The notes beneath the pieces are model-generated. The model saw only the letters and a program-made list of their open reading frames with translations, was not told the DNA's origin and did not search any database. The position numbers were made by a program, and so were the translations under genes. Of a stretch of 64,000 bases of DNA, positions 44,674-58,198 are shown piece after piece. The DNA comes from Sweltsa coloradensis (Eukaryota > Arthropoda > Insecta > Plecoptera > Chloroperlidae): assembly GCA_024449915.1 (NCBI GenBank), contig JAMZAV010000318.1, forward strand, positions 682,001 to 746,000, given 5' to 3'. Each line of letters opens with the position of its first letter. Position 1 is the first letter of the stretch.

Positions 44674-46039
44674 GTAAGTACACTGTACACACTTTACGTT
44701 GTTGTATGCTTTTGTTATTAATCTACTGATGATGTGATTAGCACTCAGTTACGTACTAATAAAGTATAGGCATTCCTTCGGAAACATTGCCTCCGCCGAA
44801 TTCAGTTCCTGTTTATGATCCACTAGGTTTGTAAAAAAGCATTCCGCATAAGTTGTGCCTCCATTTTTCCACGGGATCACTGCTAAAGTAGAAATTACAA
44901 TTTCTAGCATTGGATTGGTATTGGACTGTTATGTAGGCCTACCGTGCTTACTAGTGGGCAATGGGCATTCGCTGAAAATACCTTTAGCTGGGCTTTCAGA
45001 CAGCTGAGCAAGTGTAGGTCTACGACTGTGAATAATTGTCAGCCATCTTATATTTTATCGACGCCGTTATAGGAACAATTGCATATTTTATACTTTGTAG
45101 GTTAGTGTGAAGTTGAAGACGACTATTAGAGTCAACTGTCATATCCGGCAGAAGTTAATGTTAAACCGTTTGTTTGCGCACTTAATTTGGTTAATTTGTT
45201 CTTTCGCCCCCCCCCCCCCCCCGTAAGCTCAGGTAGGCAAGCTAGGTACCCATAACAGTATGGTATCTCTATGAAGCTACCACGCTGCACCCCCGGTAGA
45301 GTTGACTGACTATGATTTTTTCTCATGGTTTACTGTGGGTTGGTTTGTGTTAGACTTAGGCCCGGTATTTCAATGTCCAGTTAAAGTGGCAAGTAAATTT
45401 AACTGACACATAACTTGTTTTCACTATGGCAACCACCAATCAGAAGCCTTGTAAATATTTACTGACAGGACTAACTGGCAGATAATTTTTTAACTAGACA
45501 TTGAAATTCTGGACCTTAGTGAAGCCCCTCGGGCCTTCATCATTATTCCCTTCAAGGAAACGTATGTGTCGATGAAACGACGCGCCCCCTTCCCGTCGAG
45601 GTAGTCTGAACTCGGGACTCGGGAGGCTCTGACCAACAACTGTTGGCTCTTCTGCGTAGGCTAATGATGTTTATGTTAAACAGATTGCTCTATGGATATT
45701 ACTTGTTTATGCTATAACTTATGTTTTAGTTGTGAGATATTTAGTCGTTCTCATAGGGTCAAGCATGAGTCATGGCGCGTCATATTTCGTGTCTTGCGTC
45801 CATTGGGCGTTGTTCGATATAAAACTGTCAAGTCGTGCGTATTTAGAAGCACTCACCATCAGAGCAGTTTGTTGGCGTTCTGTTGAGAGGAGATTTCGTA
45901 AGAGCAACTTGGTCATTTCGAATTCGTGTCGCGTTCACCAAGTCGCAAAGCTGCGAAAGTTGGGGGGGGGGGGGGGGGGGGAAAAAAAGGGAGTCATTAT
46001 TATGATCAGTGAAGTGTGAATAAACAACTTAAATGTTAG
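44674..46039. other. Duplicated spacer upstream of E
   Basis: Paralogous to 26908-28290 in order. It contains C- and G-homopolymers (about 45207-45222 and 45962-45980), where assembly errors are likely. No gene was recognised. Confidence 0.5.
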
Positions 46040-46598
46040 TTGGATGAGCGAAGCGAAGACTTCAATTTCACTAACCCCTAAAAAAATTTAGCTACAATAT
46101 TTTTGTTTTTTTTGTGTTTGTATTTTTGTCTGTTCGCTCTCTACTGGGCAAGCAAACGGCACATGCAATCTTGATGAAAATTGGAGGGGACCTTCGAAAT
46201 CTCTGAACTTAGACCTGCCACGTTTTTGGGTACAATCGAAGAAATATTTCTCGTACTTTTACGATTTTTTTCGATTTTTTGTGCGATATTTTCGTGACAT
46301 TTGGGCCGATTCTGACCAAACGGGTGGGGCTACAACGTTCATATTTTACATGGACATTAAGGTAATGGTGATGTATTGCTTTTTGAAAGAAAAAGTTGGA
46401 AAAGTTAGCCAGAATCCATAGAATAAAGGTTTTAATATGATTTTTTTAGGTTTATAATAACAATAGAAACTTGACAACAATCACCTACAATGCATTCAAA
46501 AAGCACTTGCAAAGGTAAAGTGGTCCCACGCAAACAAAAACTTACAAAACAGCTCATCCATCAACGCGACTAAAAAAAGCGTTCGCGAAGCGGCCTAG
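46040..46598 (+). mobile_element. Helitron-like non-autonomous element
   Basis: 5' TTGGATGAGCGAAGCGAAG; 3' CATCAACGCGACT...AAGCGTTCGCGAAGCGGCCTAG, then T. Its body is close to the copy at 34673-35236, including CCTACAATGCATTCAAAAAG. Confidence 0.8.
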
Positions 46599-48039
46599 TA
46601 TTAGTCTGTTAGGCCTATGTAAAAAAAACTTCATATTATCTGCCAATCTTTTCATTTTAGTCGGCCTTGCTTAAAGTCGGCAAATAGAAACGTTTTGTTT
46701 TCCATACACATTCCTGATCACTCACACAGTGGTGTTCAAAAGTTTGAAATTTTGAACAGTTTTCACGAAAGTGATATTGTAAGGTCCTAGTAGGCCTAAC
46801 ACTTATAAAATTGGTTTTAAAACAATTTTAAAAAATACATTGATTTGCACGATTTCTGATTTTGTTAAAAAGTACAAAATTGACAATATTCGTGAATTTC
46901 TGGTGGCAGATTGATACAAAATTTTGAAAATCCACGACTGTAGGGCTGTCCATGTATGCTATAAGTTGCATTTACTTCGGATGCTTCTTGGCCGAGCGAA
47001 CAGCTATTTGCCAACTGCTAAATGAGTCCTATTCCCTCATAATATAATGTCTATCTAGTAAAAGACTTGCGCGTGTCCCCGCGTTAAAATCCCGGTCACG
47101 CGCTCAAATTGATAAAGATACGTCACGAAGGGATACCAAGTCCAGGCGCGTAGGAATGTCTGAAAGTTGGGGGGGGGGGGGGGGAAACCCATCAGCAGAC
47201 TTTGTGGGTGGTAGCTGGGGTCTGGGGTAAAGCCCCAGCCGCCGGAGGCCTATTCGCCGAAGGCGAAAATAAATTTCACCATACTACAGTTATTTCGTCA
47301 TGTTTTAACTGCACTCTGACTCTGTAAACTATGGTTTACAGCATTTTCTTCCTGAATCTAAATGATTTGCAGAAGGGCCGGTTTCAGGCGTCCGCGACGT
47401 CCGCGGCTGCGGACGGACCGGCACAATTCGGTAGGCGGCGCTGTTACGGAACAACGGAATTTTACCAAATAAAGCAAAAATCTCATTACGAAATATGAAC
47501 ATCATAATACTTTTCTTCTTCATATTCTGAATTCTGACCGTTCGCGTAAACTTTACTGGTTCTATTAATTATCTGCAATTAAATAAGTAAGTATGCAAGT
47601 TATGTAAGGCTTTACTGAATGTGAACACATTGCAAACAAAGGCGGCTTTTTTGGTATATGTCAAGTAACCCGCTCGGCACCTTTGAGACAATTTATCTTT
47701 CATCACACTCCTGATTGTAGTTGTAGCTTACGCTACACTATGCTTGTAGCCTCGCGACTCGTGAGTGGGATCAAGTTACAGCGGCGAATCCGCGCCTATA
47801 AAGGAAAGTATTATTTGAACGTGATGGGTAACCCGAGGCCGTCGCTATACTCACTTCGTTGAGGGTAGGGACTATCAAATACAGCAACATTAGCACTTGC
47901 CAGTACAGGAGTCCAGTTACTTCACATTGCTGCCTGTTGATCGAAAAATGTATGGATCAAAAACGGAAGCAATCATCGGGGTGGGAGTTCGTTTGGATAT
48001 TGCTTCATATTTATGCAACTTGGCTAATCGAGACGAAGG
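46599..48039. other. Repeat-rich spacer
   Basis: Contains a segment paralogous to 28500-28600 (GCGTGTCCCCGCGTTAAAAT at about 47072), G-runs near 47168-47185 and a GC-rich stretch near 47380-47450. No conserved open frame was seen. Confidence 0.45.
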
Positions 48040-48245
48040 GAGGGACGTAAGGGATGACGCGGGGGGACAAGGGGTGGACAGGCCTGTGCTGGTCAGAACC
48101 AGCCACAAGCGTATTGGGAGGACAGGGGTTCCCCCACGTACGTCGTGGTCGTCTCCGTCTTGTGTCATCATCCGTCCTTGTTGTCATTGTCGTCCGCGTC
48201 GGGGAAGTAGTCAAAGGAAAGGAGTTGAAAAAGAAGGAAGCTAGA
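48040..48245 (+). repeat. G-rich dispersed repeat copy
   Basis: Contains GCTGGTCAGAACCAGCCAC and a GTCGTC-rich stretch in the same order as 18210-18420. It gives rise to overlapping open frames on both strands that are not genes. Confidence 0.65.
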
Positions 48246-50783
48246 GATAAAGATGCGCGCATCATGCAGGAATCAGTGTCAATTTTTTTTAGAGAGGTGA
48301 TTCTGAGGTTGGCGCAAACATCAGGAACGGGCGTGAAGCTGATTCCGAGAGCTTCAGTAAGACAGTAACCCTTCCACAGAGTAAGTTACTGTGGTTGGAA
48401 CACAGCAAAACAAAATTGAATAGGGGCAATCCATTGCGCAATCCATTATTCTCGCAAGGATATTATCATCATTGATCTAAATCAAAAGTACTTTTTCTTA
48501 ATTTTGAGCAACAAACACGAGAGTTCTAACTGATTTAGGCAAAGTTTTCCTTTGTTTGTATTATATTTTCTGAAACGCGTGTGAAAGTAATTTGATCCGT
48601 TCATCAACTTGACAAGTTTTGAAACACTGATTTTGTTGATTTAAATCAGTAAAAATATGAATTAAATCGAAAAAAATCGAAAAAATCTGAAAGTTGATAA
48701 TCAAATAAATCCGATTTAAATCAAATAAATAATGATTTTTGATTTTTTTAATAAAAAAAATCACACACCCCGAATTACTAACAATTGTAATCATGCATGT
48801 AACTTCAGTTTCACGATAATTATAATGACATGCATGGTCGGGTAGAGGCGCGAAGGGTCCAAATACAATCTTCATTTATATTGAAATATTAAAATGCTGG
48901 TGAAATACGACGCATTGTGCTTGTACTTCTTGTTTCCTGGAACCTGACTCTTTTACTTGCGCCGCACCCTCAAGGCAAAGGTCAACCCAACCCCCAACCC
49001 AACCTGTCTCAGATCTCACTACAGGCTACCTTGAAGGAAAATTGCCTAAACATTTTTTACTTTGCCCCAGACCCCTTGTGGCCAACGCAAGTACATACCA
49101 GTCGAAAGACCATATTATCAGCATTTTCACTGCTCGCGGACACTAGAAAATTATCCTAAAAACTGAATAATAAATTATAGGATTTCAGGCAGGGGGGGAG
49201 GCAAGCATACTCCCCCCTTTGGGCACGCCACTGACTACGAAGAACCAGAGATAATACCGGTATTTATTGGATATTAGATAGGTGATGTATTAGAAGCTAG
49301 AGCGTTATAAATAATTTTACAATCTGGAAGTGGAATAATTTGCTCAAGAATGGCGCACATTCACTTAGGGTGGCTAAAAAATAAAGCAACGTCCATTCAC
49401 CTCTATTGGAAAGTGGTACCTTGGGCACTGCATTTTCACAGCTTGACAAATAACAAACAAAAAGTATTTTTTCAAAAACAAAACGTTTGTCATTAATATA
49501 ATTCCTACACATTTGCAGGCTATTTTTCAATTTATTATTTTTTGTAGGTTTAAATCGCAATAGGTCTAGCTGATTTTGTTAGCAGTTCCGGATGTCTGTT
49601 TAAAATTTCAGCGCAATCTGTTCAGCGATTCGGCTGATTTTCGATGTTCACACACAGAATCACGGAAGTGCCATATTTCTTAAATTTTAATCTTCAGTCG
49701 CTCCGCTTCCACGTATAATGAGCCATGACAGATCAGCGCCACAATGGCGGCTGTAAAACTATTTTGTCACGTACAGGAAGACATAAATTTTGATTTTTAT
49801 GGTGCTTAGTCAGTAGCCAACGAGGACAAAGTCATAGTACATATAGGTTCAGTGGCGTATCCAAGTGTGAAAAGTGAAAGTGCACTTTAACGATTTAATT
49901 TAGTATATAGAATATAACTGTTTTATCGCAATACTTCAGGCAAATTACCATCTGACCAAAAGAGGATTTTGGTAGGTACAAAGTTGGTTTTTGTGATGCT
50001 TTAAAACGCACAGATTTTCACCAAAATTACCTTGAAAGAGAAAACTTAGGGATTAAAAACAGGATTGAAGTAGATAAAAAATTGGTGATGCTTTAAAACG
50101 CACAGATTTTCACCAAAATGACCTTTAAAGGAGAATTTCCTTTCGGGGGGCAAGCCACTGTTTAGGATTAGCTAGCTATTGTCATTAGTCACTCAACGCT
50201 ATTGTTCTATTCAAACTTAAAAGTATTCTACACATGTAAAGAGGCTATCTTGGTGGTATTTTTCTTAAGTTAGGTGAACCATGCATAAAATTTGCAATCT
50301 CACACTATCATGGGTAATGGTGATGCAATCTGGGAGAGCGGGCACGATCTCAGGGCAGTCGGTGGGAGTCCAGGGTTTTTGTGTTGGGAAATAAGTTTGA
50401 TAATTTTGGAAAGAGTATATCCCCTCTCCCCCCCCCCAAATACACAAATTTGTTTTAAAAAAAGGCAGCCAAGCTCTCCTTCAAAAGTCTTCGGCTGTGA
50501 ATGTTGTGAGATATAGAATTTGAGCCAATCTTTTCATTCTTACTCCCTTGTTTCGCATTGAAAAGACGTAAGATCTTTTCGCCTGTTGACGAGCGCCAAG
50601 TCAATCATTCTCGTGGTAAAAAAAGTAAAAATTTTAAAATTTTAAAATCATAAAAAAATTGCTTGGCCATTGAATTTGGTTCATTACGAGAACTTTAAAA
50701 AATCAAGTCAGCCGAGCAAACAGGAGTTTGCTTACAAAAGCATGTACGTCCTATATCCTCTTAGTTGTGAGACATGAGATTGA
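48246..50783. other. Non-coding spacer
   Basis: AT-rich with old repeat fragments: 48630-48740 rich in AAATCGAAAAA words; 48990-49090 resembling 31440-31560; 49500-49720 resembling 4000-4210 (TTTGTAGGTTTAAATCGC and a CAATCTGTTCAGCGATT end); and two repeats of GATGCTTTAAAACGCACAGA (near 49997 and 50086). No gene was seen. Confidence 0.45.
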
Positions 50784-51493
50784 TTAGACGAGTGAGCGCA
50801 GCGAAACGAAGTCTTTATAACGCTACTCGATCGGGCCTTGTCGTGATTAATTCTGTCTGTCTGTTTGTCCGGGCTCATACAGCCGAACGGCCAAATAGAT
50901 TGAGCTGAAATTTTAAACAGACATCCGTGACCAGGTAACTTAGAACTGCTAACAAAATGAGCAAACTCCATTTCGATTTAAACCTACAAGAAATAATAAA
51001 CAGAAAAATAGGCTTACCATGTTTAGGAATTCTTCGACAATGGTTTTGCTTTGGAAAAAAATCACTGCCTCCTTTGCTAATCGGTTGCAATGGAGGCAGT
51101 GGAAAAATATTTGTAATGCAGTATGCAGTGATCATGGTGCAAACATCAGCTCGTAAGCATGGAAGATTTTAACCCCCCGTAACTGGAGGCGAGCTCTGGC
51201 AGTCATTTTGGGGACCTTTCCTCCTTACCTTGACCACCACCCCAACGACGACAGCCAAGACAACACGATGATGATAACAACCGATGATGACCATGACATG
51301 ATAAGCCCCCTTTCCTCCCCCTACCTGTGGCTGGTTCTGACCAGCATTAGACTTTCCTCCCACATCCCCTAGGCTAGAGTGGTGCATTAGGACCTAACGG
51401 TTAGCCTTAGATAGGGGAAGGAAAGGGAATGTTACCGGGTACTCAACACATGGCTCACTCACTCGTCTAACAACGACTTTGTTGTTTCCCTAG
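50784..51493 (+). mobile_element. Helitron-like element (second subfamily) with an inserted repeat
   Basis: 5' TTAGACGAGTGAGCGCAGCG; 3' CACTCGTCTAACAACGACTTT...TTTCCCTAG and a T. The G-rich dispersed repeat is inserted inverted at about 51180-51410. The longer relative of 3418-3683. Confidence 0.65.
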
Positions 51494-51540
51494 TTTAAAA
51501 TTAATTTGACGTGACTCAGATAATTGTGTCTTTGTTGTAT

Positions 51541-51943
51541 TTTATTGTATTCATTCCATGTCAAAAAACAAGTTTTAGGAAAGATTCCTTGAAGTTTTGA
51601 CCTATCGCGTTTATAAGTGCGATCGATTTAAAGTTTTTTTACGACAATTGCTATGAATCAATAACTATGTCCTTAAAGCGGGCTTATGCTTAAAAACCTT
51701 ATATTCATACTACCCAACTCATGGGATATGAGATGTGATTATTTTATTGTATTCATTCCATGTCAAAAAACAAGTTTTAGGAAAGATTCCTTGAAGTTTT
51801 GACCTATCGCGTTTATAAGTGCGATCGATTTAAAGTTTTTTTACGACAATTGCTATGAATCGATAACTATGTCCTTAAAGCGGGCTTATGCTTAAAAACC
51901 TTATATTCATACTACCCAACTCATGGGATATGAGATGTGATTG
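51541..51943 (+). repeat. Two nearly identical 202-bp tandem copies
   Basis: Copies 51541-51742 and 51743-51943 differ at only one position that I could see (AATCAATAAC against AATCGATAAC). They contain CGACAATTGCTATGAATC, also the tail of the SINE at 52058-52165. The duplication must be recent or an assembly duplication. Confidence 0.88.
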
Positions 51944-52057
51944 GATGTATCCATGTGATCTTTCAGATTTGACAGCTACATTGCAGTGTTCTGTTGGATT
52001 TATGTCATGTAAGTCAACAGTCACAACAAAATAGCAGTTTAGTAAAAGTTTGATATG

Positions 52058-52165
52058 TGGTCCCAGTAGCTCAATTGGTAGAGCTATGGCACGTTAAGCC
52101 CGAGGTTCTGGGTTCGAACCCTAGTCGGGGAAAACTTTTACGACAATTGCTATGAATCAATAATA
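52058..52165 (+). mobile_element. tRNA-derived SINE (family 4)
   Basis: The head has a perfect A box (TAGCTCAATTGG) and B box (GGTTCGAACCC) with tRNA-like spacing, followed by the tail TACGACAATTGCTATGAATC. The inverted relative at 37529-37631 shows it is dispersed. The acceptor-stem halves pair poorly, so it is not called a tRNA gene. It lies 35 bp upstream of the E acceptor. Confidence 0.7.
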
Positions 52166-52200
52166 ATTATTATAATTATTATTTTATCGTTATCTTGCAG

Positions 52201-52773
52201 AACAAGAGAATGGAATCGTCAAATACCTTGAAAGGGGTGAATGAAAACCCGCCTAAGCCAGTATTTTCATATGTTGACATGCAATTAATGTCGCGAACAG
52301 AAGAATCCTTCAACTTAGCAAAGTTTTCTTCCCTATACATCGAACTAGACGACGAAGGCCGCACTCAATTAGGCACAACAATTATACGGAAGTTATGTGG
52401 ATCGTTGCCATTTAACAAAAGTGTTCAGAAAGAGAAATGCATGAAGCATCGGAAAGTCTCAATCGACCTCAGGAATGAAGGTAACAAACACTTCATGACG
52501 AAGAACGAAGAAGCGTTGTTGCTTTACTCCCAGAGCATCGCAGCTGCTCCGTATCCCACGTCCGACCAGCAGGAGTCAGAAGTACTGGCACTGGGCTTTG
52601 CAAACAGGTCCGCTGTGTATTATGTGATGAAGAAGTACGAGGCATGTCTGAGAGATATTGAGCAGGCTCTGATGTTTAACTACCCTGATAAACTCAGGTT
52701 CAAGCTGCTGGAGAGGCGAGCCAAGTGCTACCAGAGTCTGGGTAGGAGGGACGAAGCAAGAGCAAGCGCCCAG
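52201..52773 (+). CDS. SMYD4-like E first coding exon (N-terminus and TPR)
   Basis: Acceptor CTTGCAG ends at 52200; ATG at 52210; donor CAG|GTAAGC at 52773. The N-terminus MESSNTLKGVNENPP aligns with D. The 3' part is nearly identical to A and D. Two further copies of the donor region follow at a 184-bp period, so alternative donors are possible. Confidence 0.88.
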
Positions 52774-55700
52774 GTAAGCATAAAGCATGAGCAGGCTCTG
52801 ATGTTTAGCTACCCTGATAAACTCAGGTTCAAGCTGCTGGAGAGTTCAAGTTCAAGTTTAAGTTTTTATTGATCCGTAGATTTATACAGGGTACAAATAT
52901 GAAGCCAAGTGCTACCAGAGTCTGGGTAGGAGGGACGAAGCAAGAGCAAGCGCCCAGGTAAGCATAAAGCATGAGCAGGCTCTGATGTTTAGCTACCCTG
53001 ATAAACTCAGGTTCAAGCTTCTGGAGAGTTCAAGTTCAAGTTTAAGTTTTTATTGATCCGTAGATTTATACAGGGTACAAATATGAAGCCAAGTGCTACC
53101 AGAGTCTGGGTAGGAGGGACGAAGCAAGAGCAAACGCCCAGGTAAGCATAAATCATGAGCGGGCATCGAGTTTGTTGACAATCAAAGGTAGAGGGGTGCT
53201 TTTACGGTCTTGAAAACGTCATTATCTTTATTTTTATAATTTACGATCTGATATGAGAGCAGGAGAAAGTGCAAATTGTGTTGTCGAGGTCCAGGAAAAG
53301 CGTAACGGAAAAGTTCTGCAGCCCTTGGTATCATATAAAACTCAACGAGTGGAACAATACAAAGGTACGGTGTATATATATAATTTTATTTGTTAAGAGG
53401 TTTAAGCACCGCCGCAGAAGTTAATAAGATAGTCAATTATTATTGGTACATGGGCCGACAGGTAATTGTATTACTGTTACGCCTAAATTAATTGATTTTT
53501 AATATTTAATTTGCCGACAAGAGGAGGGGGGCTCCGGGGGAGGTAACATTGTATACCTTACCTCCCAGATAGGAATTTGACTCACATAGCATAACTATTT
53601 ATTTTTTCAAAGATATAGCAAAACATAACAAAAATAGCTTTCATGTGTCTTGTGTATATCCACAGGAAGCTAAAGACTGTCTTCCCGCAGCCACTCAACT
53701 ACCTGAAGATAGGATGAAGTCCACCATGGATGCCCTGAGCAAGCTTCAACTGGACCCGGGCAGTGCCTGTCAGCGTGAGCCTCCTAGAGACGCCTTGAAG
53801 CCTCTTCCTCAGAAGGCGTTTGACCAACATCCAAACATCCAAAGCGCTGCAGACTGTTTGAAAGTGAGGAGCAACGAAGAGATGGGACGCTACATAGTAG
53901 CTACCAGGGACATCAACCCTGGTATGTGACAAGATCTTACTTGACCAATACACCCCTTTCACGCACATGCTTTTGCTTACTTTGTGAGGGAATATAGGGG
54001 GGTGGGGAGCTAATTAGCTTTTTGCAAATTTGCAGTACAAGTGTGTAGTTGTTTATTTATTGCTTGTTGCCAATTCTACCTTGATTTGCAAATAAAATAC
54101 CGTAATCATCCTTACCTATAGTGATGACCTTGAATTGAAGAATCCCTACTTTTTTAACCACTCAGTATTTATTCTGATCTGGATAAGATAGTGGCAGTGG
54201 CAGATCAAGAAAACCAGGCTTTATGCAAAATGCAGAGGTAAAATCAGGATCACTTGGAAGCTCTATCATTTGTTTTATCGTGTTGTGGTTTGCACCAAAA
54301 TGTTAAGTAAGAATGTATTAAAGTTGATATCAAGGCACATTTTCCAAATACTGCTCACTTTTGTAACGGTACTAACTGACCGTAAATATGACACGCTTTA
54401 AAACACACAGATTTTCACCAAAATGACCTTGAAACACAAAATTTTCCGGGGGGCTTGCCTCCCGGGACCCCCCACTTAGCCTTCGGTACATCTTTAAAGT
54501 AATTGAATTGGTTATTTGAGAAACCGAATAAGTCACCCAAATTGCGTAAATGAGTAAGCCATTATTTTCAGAATTTCAAGACCTATCGATTAGTAGAGAA
54601 ACAAAATATTTTTCGACCATGCCTGTGTATATTACAGGGTGTCAATTTTCCCGTTGAGTTGAGAAACCGAATAAGTCAGTCCATATTCATTCTGAAGAAG
54701 AAATTGTATTAATTTGAGAAACGGAACAAGTCACTTTCAATAAAATGAATACCATTGGCTCTCATTGCCGATAAATTCTAATTGAAAAATGTTTTAAAAA
54801 AATGTAGTTTTATGTTTACTATACTAGGAAAACGCTAAAGTCCCGCCGCGTTGATGGATGAGCGTTTTTGTAATTTTTTTGTTTGCGTTTTTTGCGTTTG
54901 TTTGCACTTTTCCTTTGCAAGTGCTTTTTGAATGCATTGTAGGTGATTGTTGTCAAGTTTCTATTGTTACGTGTTAATTGGTATTATAAACCTCAATAAA
55001 CTCATATTAAAACCTTTATTTCTGTGGATTCTGGCTAACTTTTTCAACTTTTTCTTTCAAAAGGTACTACATCACCATAATCTTAATGTCCATGTGAAAT
55101 CTGAACGTTGTAGCCCCACCCGTTTGGTCAGAATCGGCCCGAATGGGACGAAAATATCGCTCTAAAAATTGAAAAACTTATATTAAAACCTTTATTTCTA
55201 TGAATTCTGGCTAACTTTTTCAACTTTTTCTTTCAAAAGGTACTACATCACCATAACCTTAATGTCCATGTGAAATATGAACGTTGTAGCCCAACCCGTT
55301 TGGTCAGAATCGGACCAAATGTCACGAAAATATCGCACTAAAAATCGAAAAAAATCGTAAAGTACGATATTCATGAGAAATATTTTTTCGATTGTACCCA
55401 AAAACAATACACCTCTAAGTTCAGAGAAAACGAAGGTCCCCTCCAATTTTCATCAAGATCGCATATGCCGTTTGCCCGGAATCAAGCGAACAAACAGACG
55501 GAAAAAAAAAAAAAAAAAAACACCCAAGCTAAATATTTTGGGGGGTCAGTGAAATTGAAGTCTTCGCTCCACTCGCTACGCTCATCCAAATATACAATCT
55601 TAAAAACATATGATACTACCTTATTTTTACTAATTTTATATATACCCGGCACCCGCCCCATTTAGTTGAGAAACCAAATAAGTCCACGCTAATTACACCC

Positions 55701-56883
55701 TCGTAATTATGAAATTACGTGAAATATCAATATCAACAAAAATCAATGTAACTATGCCACATCTAAATTACTACATTAAAAAAACTGCATTTTTTGACAT
55801 CAGGGTATTAAATGCACATTTTTTGTGTTTTACTCAGAACAATAGTTACATGACTTATTCCGTTTCTCAAATAACCGATTCAATTGGTTAACCCCCCTTT
55901 ATGAATTCCTGGATATGCCACTGAGTACTGCAATGATTTTGCTGCCTTTGGACTGATCATGACTAAAACATTATTTATTAGTAATATAAATGTCATTACC
56001 TAACACTGGTATATTTAATTCTCTTCAGATCTATAAAATGCACCAACAATTTAAATTGTTATTATTATTAAGTTAACTTAGGGTAAAGCATCCGGCAGCT
56101 GCAATCGGGAGCTATGTTTTTTTTTTAAATTTGTGGATTGATTTCCATGTAATTAAATAGATTGTCAATTGCTAATAAGATTTTTCTCTTAAACGTTCCA
56201 GTACTTGCCTATGTGGGCATTCTACATTTGAATTAAAGAGGTTTTTCGTTATAAAGAAGTCTGTCAGTTAATCATATTTTTTAGTGATGTGGATTTACCG
56301 TAAATGTAATTTTAAAACTCGTGTAATTTGCATGTAAATTTTCCGAAAAACGGAAAAATCGGTAAAATTTTTATTTTGGCCATATTAAGCATACTGGCAT
56401 CGACGTAAATAGTTTTTGGGATGAGGATGGTGTATATACAATTAAAAGAGCATATATTTACTCTTATATTTACTGTTCCATACAAAGTACAAACTAAACA
56501 ATAATGTATTAATTTAATTATCTTTGTATGGTTAAATAAATAAGTAAAATAAAATAAAAATATTACATAATTAGATTCAAATGAATGATTTAGCCTACTC
56601 AGCTAATGAAATAGAGTATGTCTTGCTACAGAAAAGCTCTTTTCAGATTTATTGATTGATTTTTTAAAAGTGTTAATTGACTTATTTCCACTGCATTCTT
56701 GTTGTGTAGGTTCTTATTAGTCTTTAGAATATAATGATGGAAAATTTTAAAATTTTATTGAATTTTTTAAAGTGTTAATTGACTTATTTCCACTGCATTC
56801 TTGTTGTGGGATGAGCGTACGAGCGTAGCGAGCGAGCGAAGCGAAGATTCCATTTCACTACACTGGAGAAAAAAATCCGGAAT

Positions 56884-56914
<31 letters not shown>

Positions 56915-58084
56915 CTGTATTTTTGTCTGTCTGTTAACACGATTCCGGCTAAACCGATACTCCGATTGCGATGAAATTTTGTGGAGGCCTTCGAAATCTC
57001 TGAACTAAGAACTGCCACGTTTTTGAGCGCAATCGAAAAATTATTTCTCATGAAAATCGCAATTTTACGATTTTTTTCGATTTTTAGAAAATTTCTTCGG
57101 CTTATAACTCCTACATGCTTTATCCGATTGAAATGATTTTTTCACAGAACCTTAATTTTATGAATTGATATATTCGTTTGAAATTTGTGCGCAATCGAAT
57201 AATTATTTCTTATGAAAATTTCAATATTACGATTTTTTCCTTTTTTAAAATTACGATTAATTAAAAAAAAAAGTTAATTTTTTATTTAATTTGATTTAAT
57301 TTTTTAAAAAAATTCAACAAAGTTCTGATTTTTTCACAGAACAACATAAAATCCGCAAAACACATGGCAGCTCAATTCACCAATTACGCTCATCCAACAA
57401 CGCGGCGGGACTTAAGCGTTTTCCTAGTGTAGGTTCTTATTAGTATTTAGAATATAATGATGGAAAATTTTAAAATTTTACCATATTACTGACTGATTAT
57501 TTTCCAGGAGACACTTTCCTAGTGGAAAAGCCATTTGCTGCGGTTCTGTTTCAAGAATGTTATTCAACTCATTGCTTTAATTGCCTGAAGCAGTCGGATG
57601 CAATGCTACCATGTAAAACGTGCAACTATGTAAGTCACTGTTTTTTTACTATATTGATCACTATCAGGATGGGACATTGTACCTGAAACAACTTCTTCAG
57701 CAATTCAGCAATACAATAACTCTTTCACATGAAAAGTAATAATTTCAAAACATATCTTTCACTGCCCAGAATATTAAAATTATTTTGTCGCGTCATTTCA
57801 CCATGTCGATTATTTATTTACTTTTAATTTTTCAGACCAAACTGTGTGGTCTTCGAAATGAAAATTGAACTAAAAACTTACAAAATATTGTCCAAGACAA
57901 GAACCTATACTATAGATATAAAATAAACTATCAAAAACAAAACACAAAAGTTTTTACTTCAATTTTCATTTTCCGATGGCCCACACAGCTTGGGCTGAAA
58001 TGTTAAGAGTAAGTAAATATTGACTCGGCCAAATGGACTTGATAAAATATGTAAATATGTTTTAAAATTTGTTTTTTATTATTA

Positions 58085-58128
<44 letters not shown>

Positions 58129-58155
58129 GTTATTATTACTATTATTATTATTTTT

Positions 58156-58198
<43 letters not shown>

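Larger units (their letters stand above)
53922..57507 (+). other. Intron of E, 3.6 kb, with two Helitron-like insertions
   Basis: Contains a minus-strand Helitron-like copy (54824-55589), a 102-bp tandem duplication (about 56671-56806, continued after 57427) and a Helitron-like copy inside the second repeat (56807-57427). In D the corresponding intron is only 518 bp, so the growth is recent. Confidence 0.7.

Noticed and set aside
47897..48368. Overlapping 80-115-codon open frames on both strands
   Set aside because: They coincide with a copy of the G-rich dispersed repeat, have low-complexity composition and no domain.
52058..52130. Possible functional tRNA gene
   Set aside because: The A and B boxes are perfect, but the acceptor-stem halves pair poorly, the anticodon arm is weak, and a relative with the same non-tRNA tail exists at 37529-37631, so it is a SINE.
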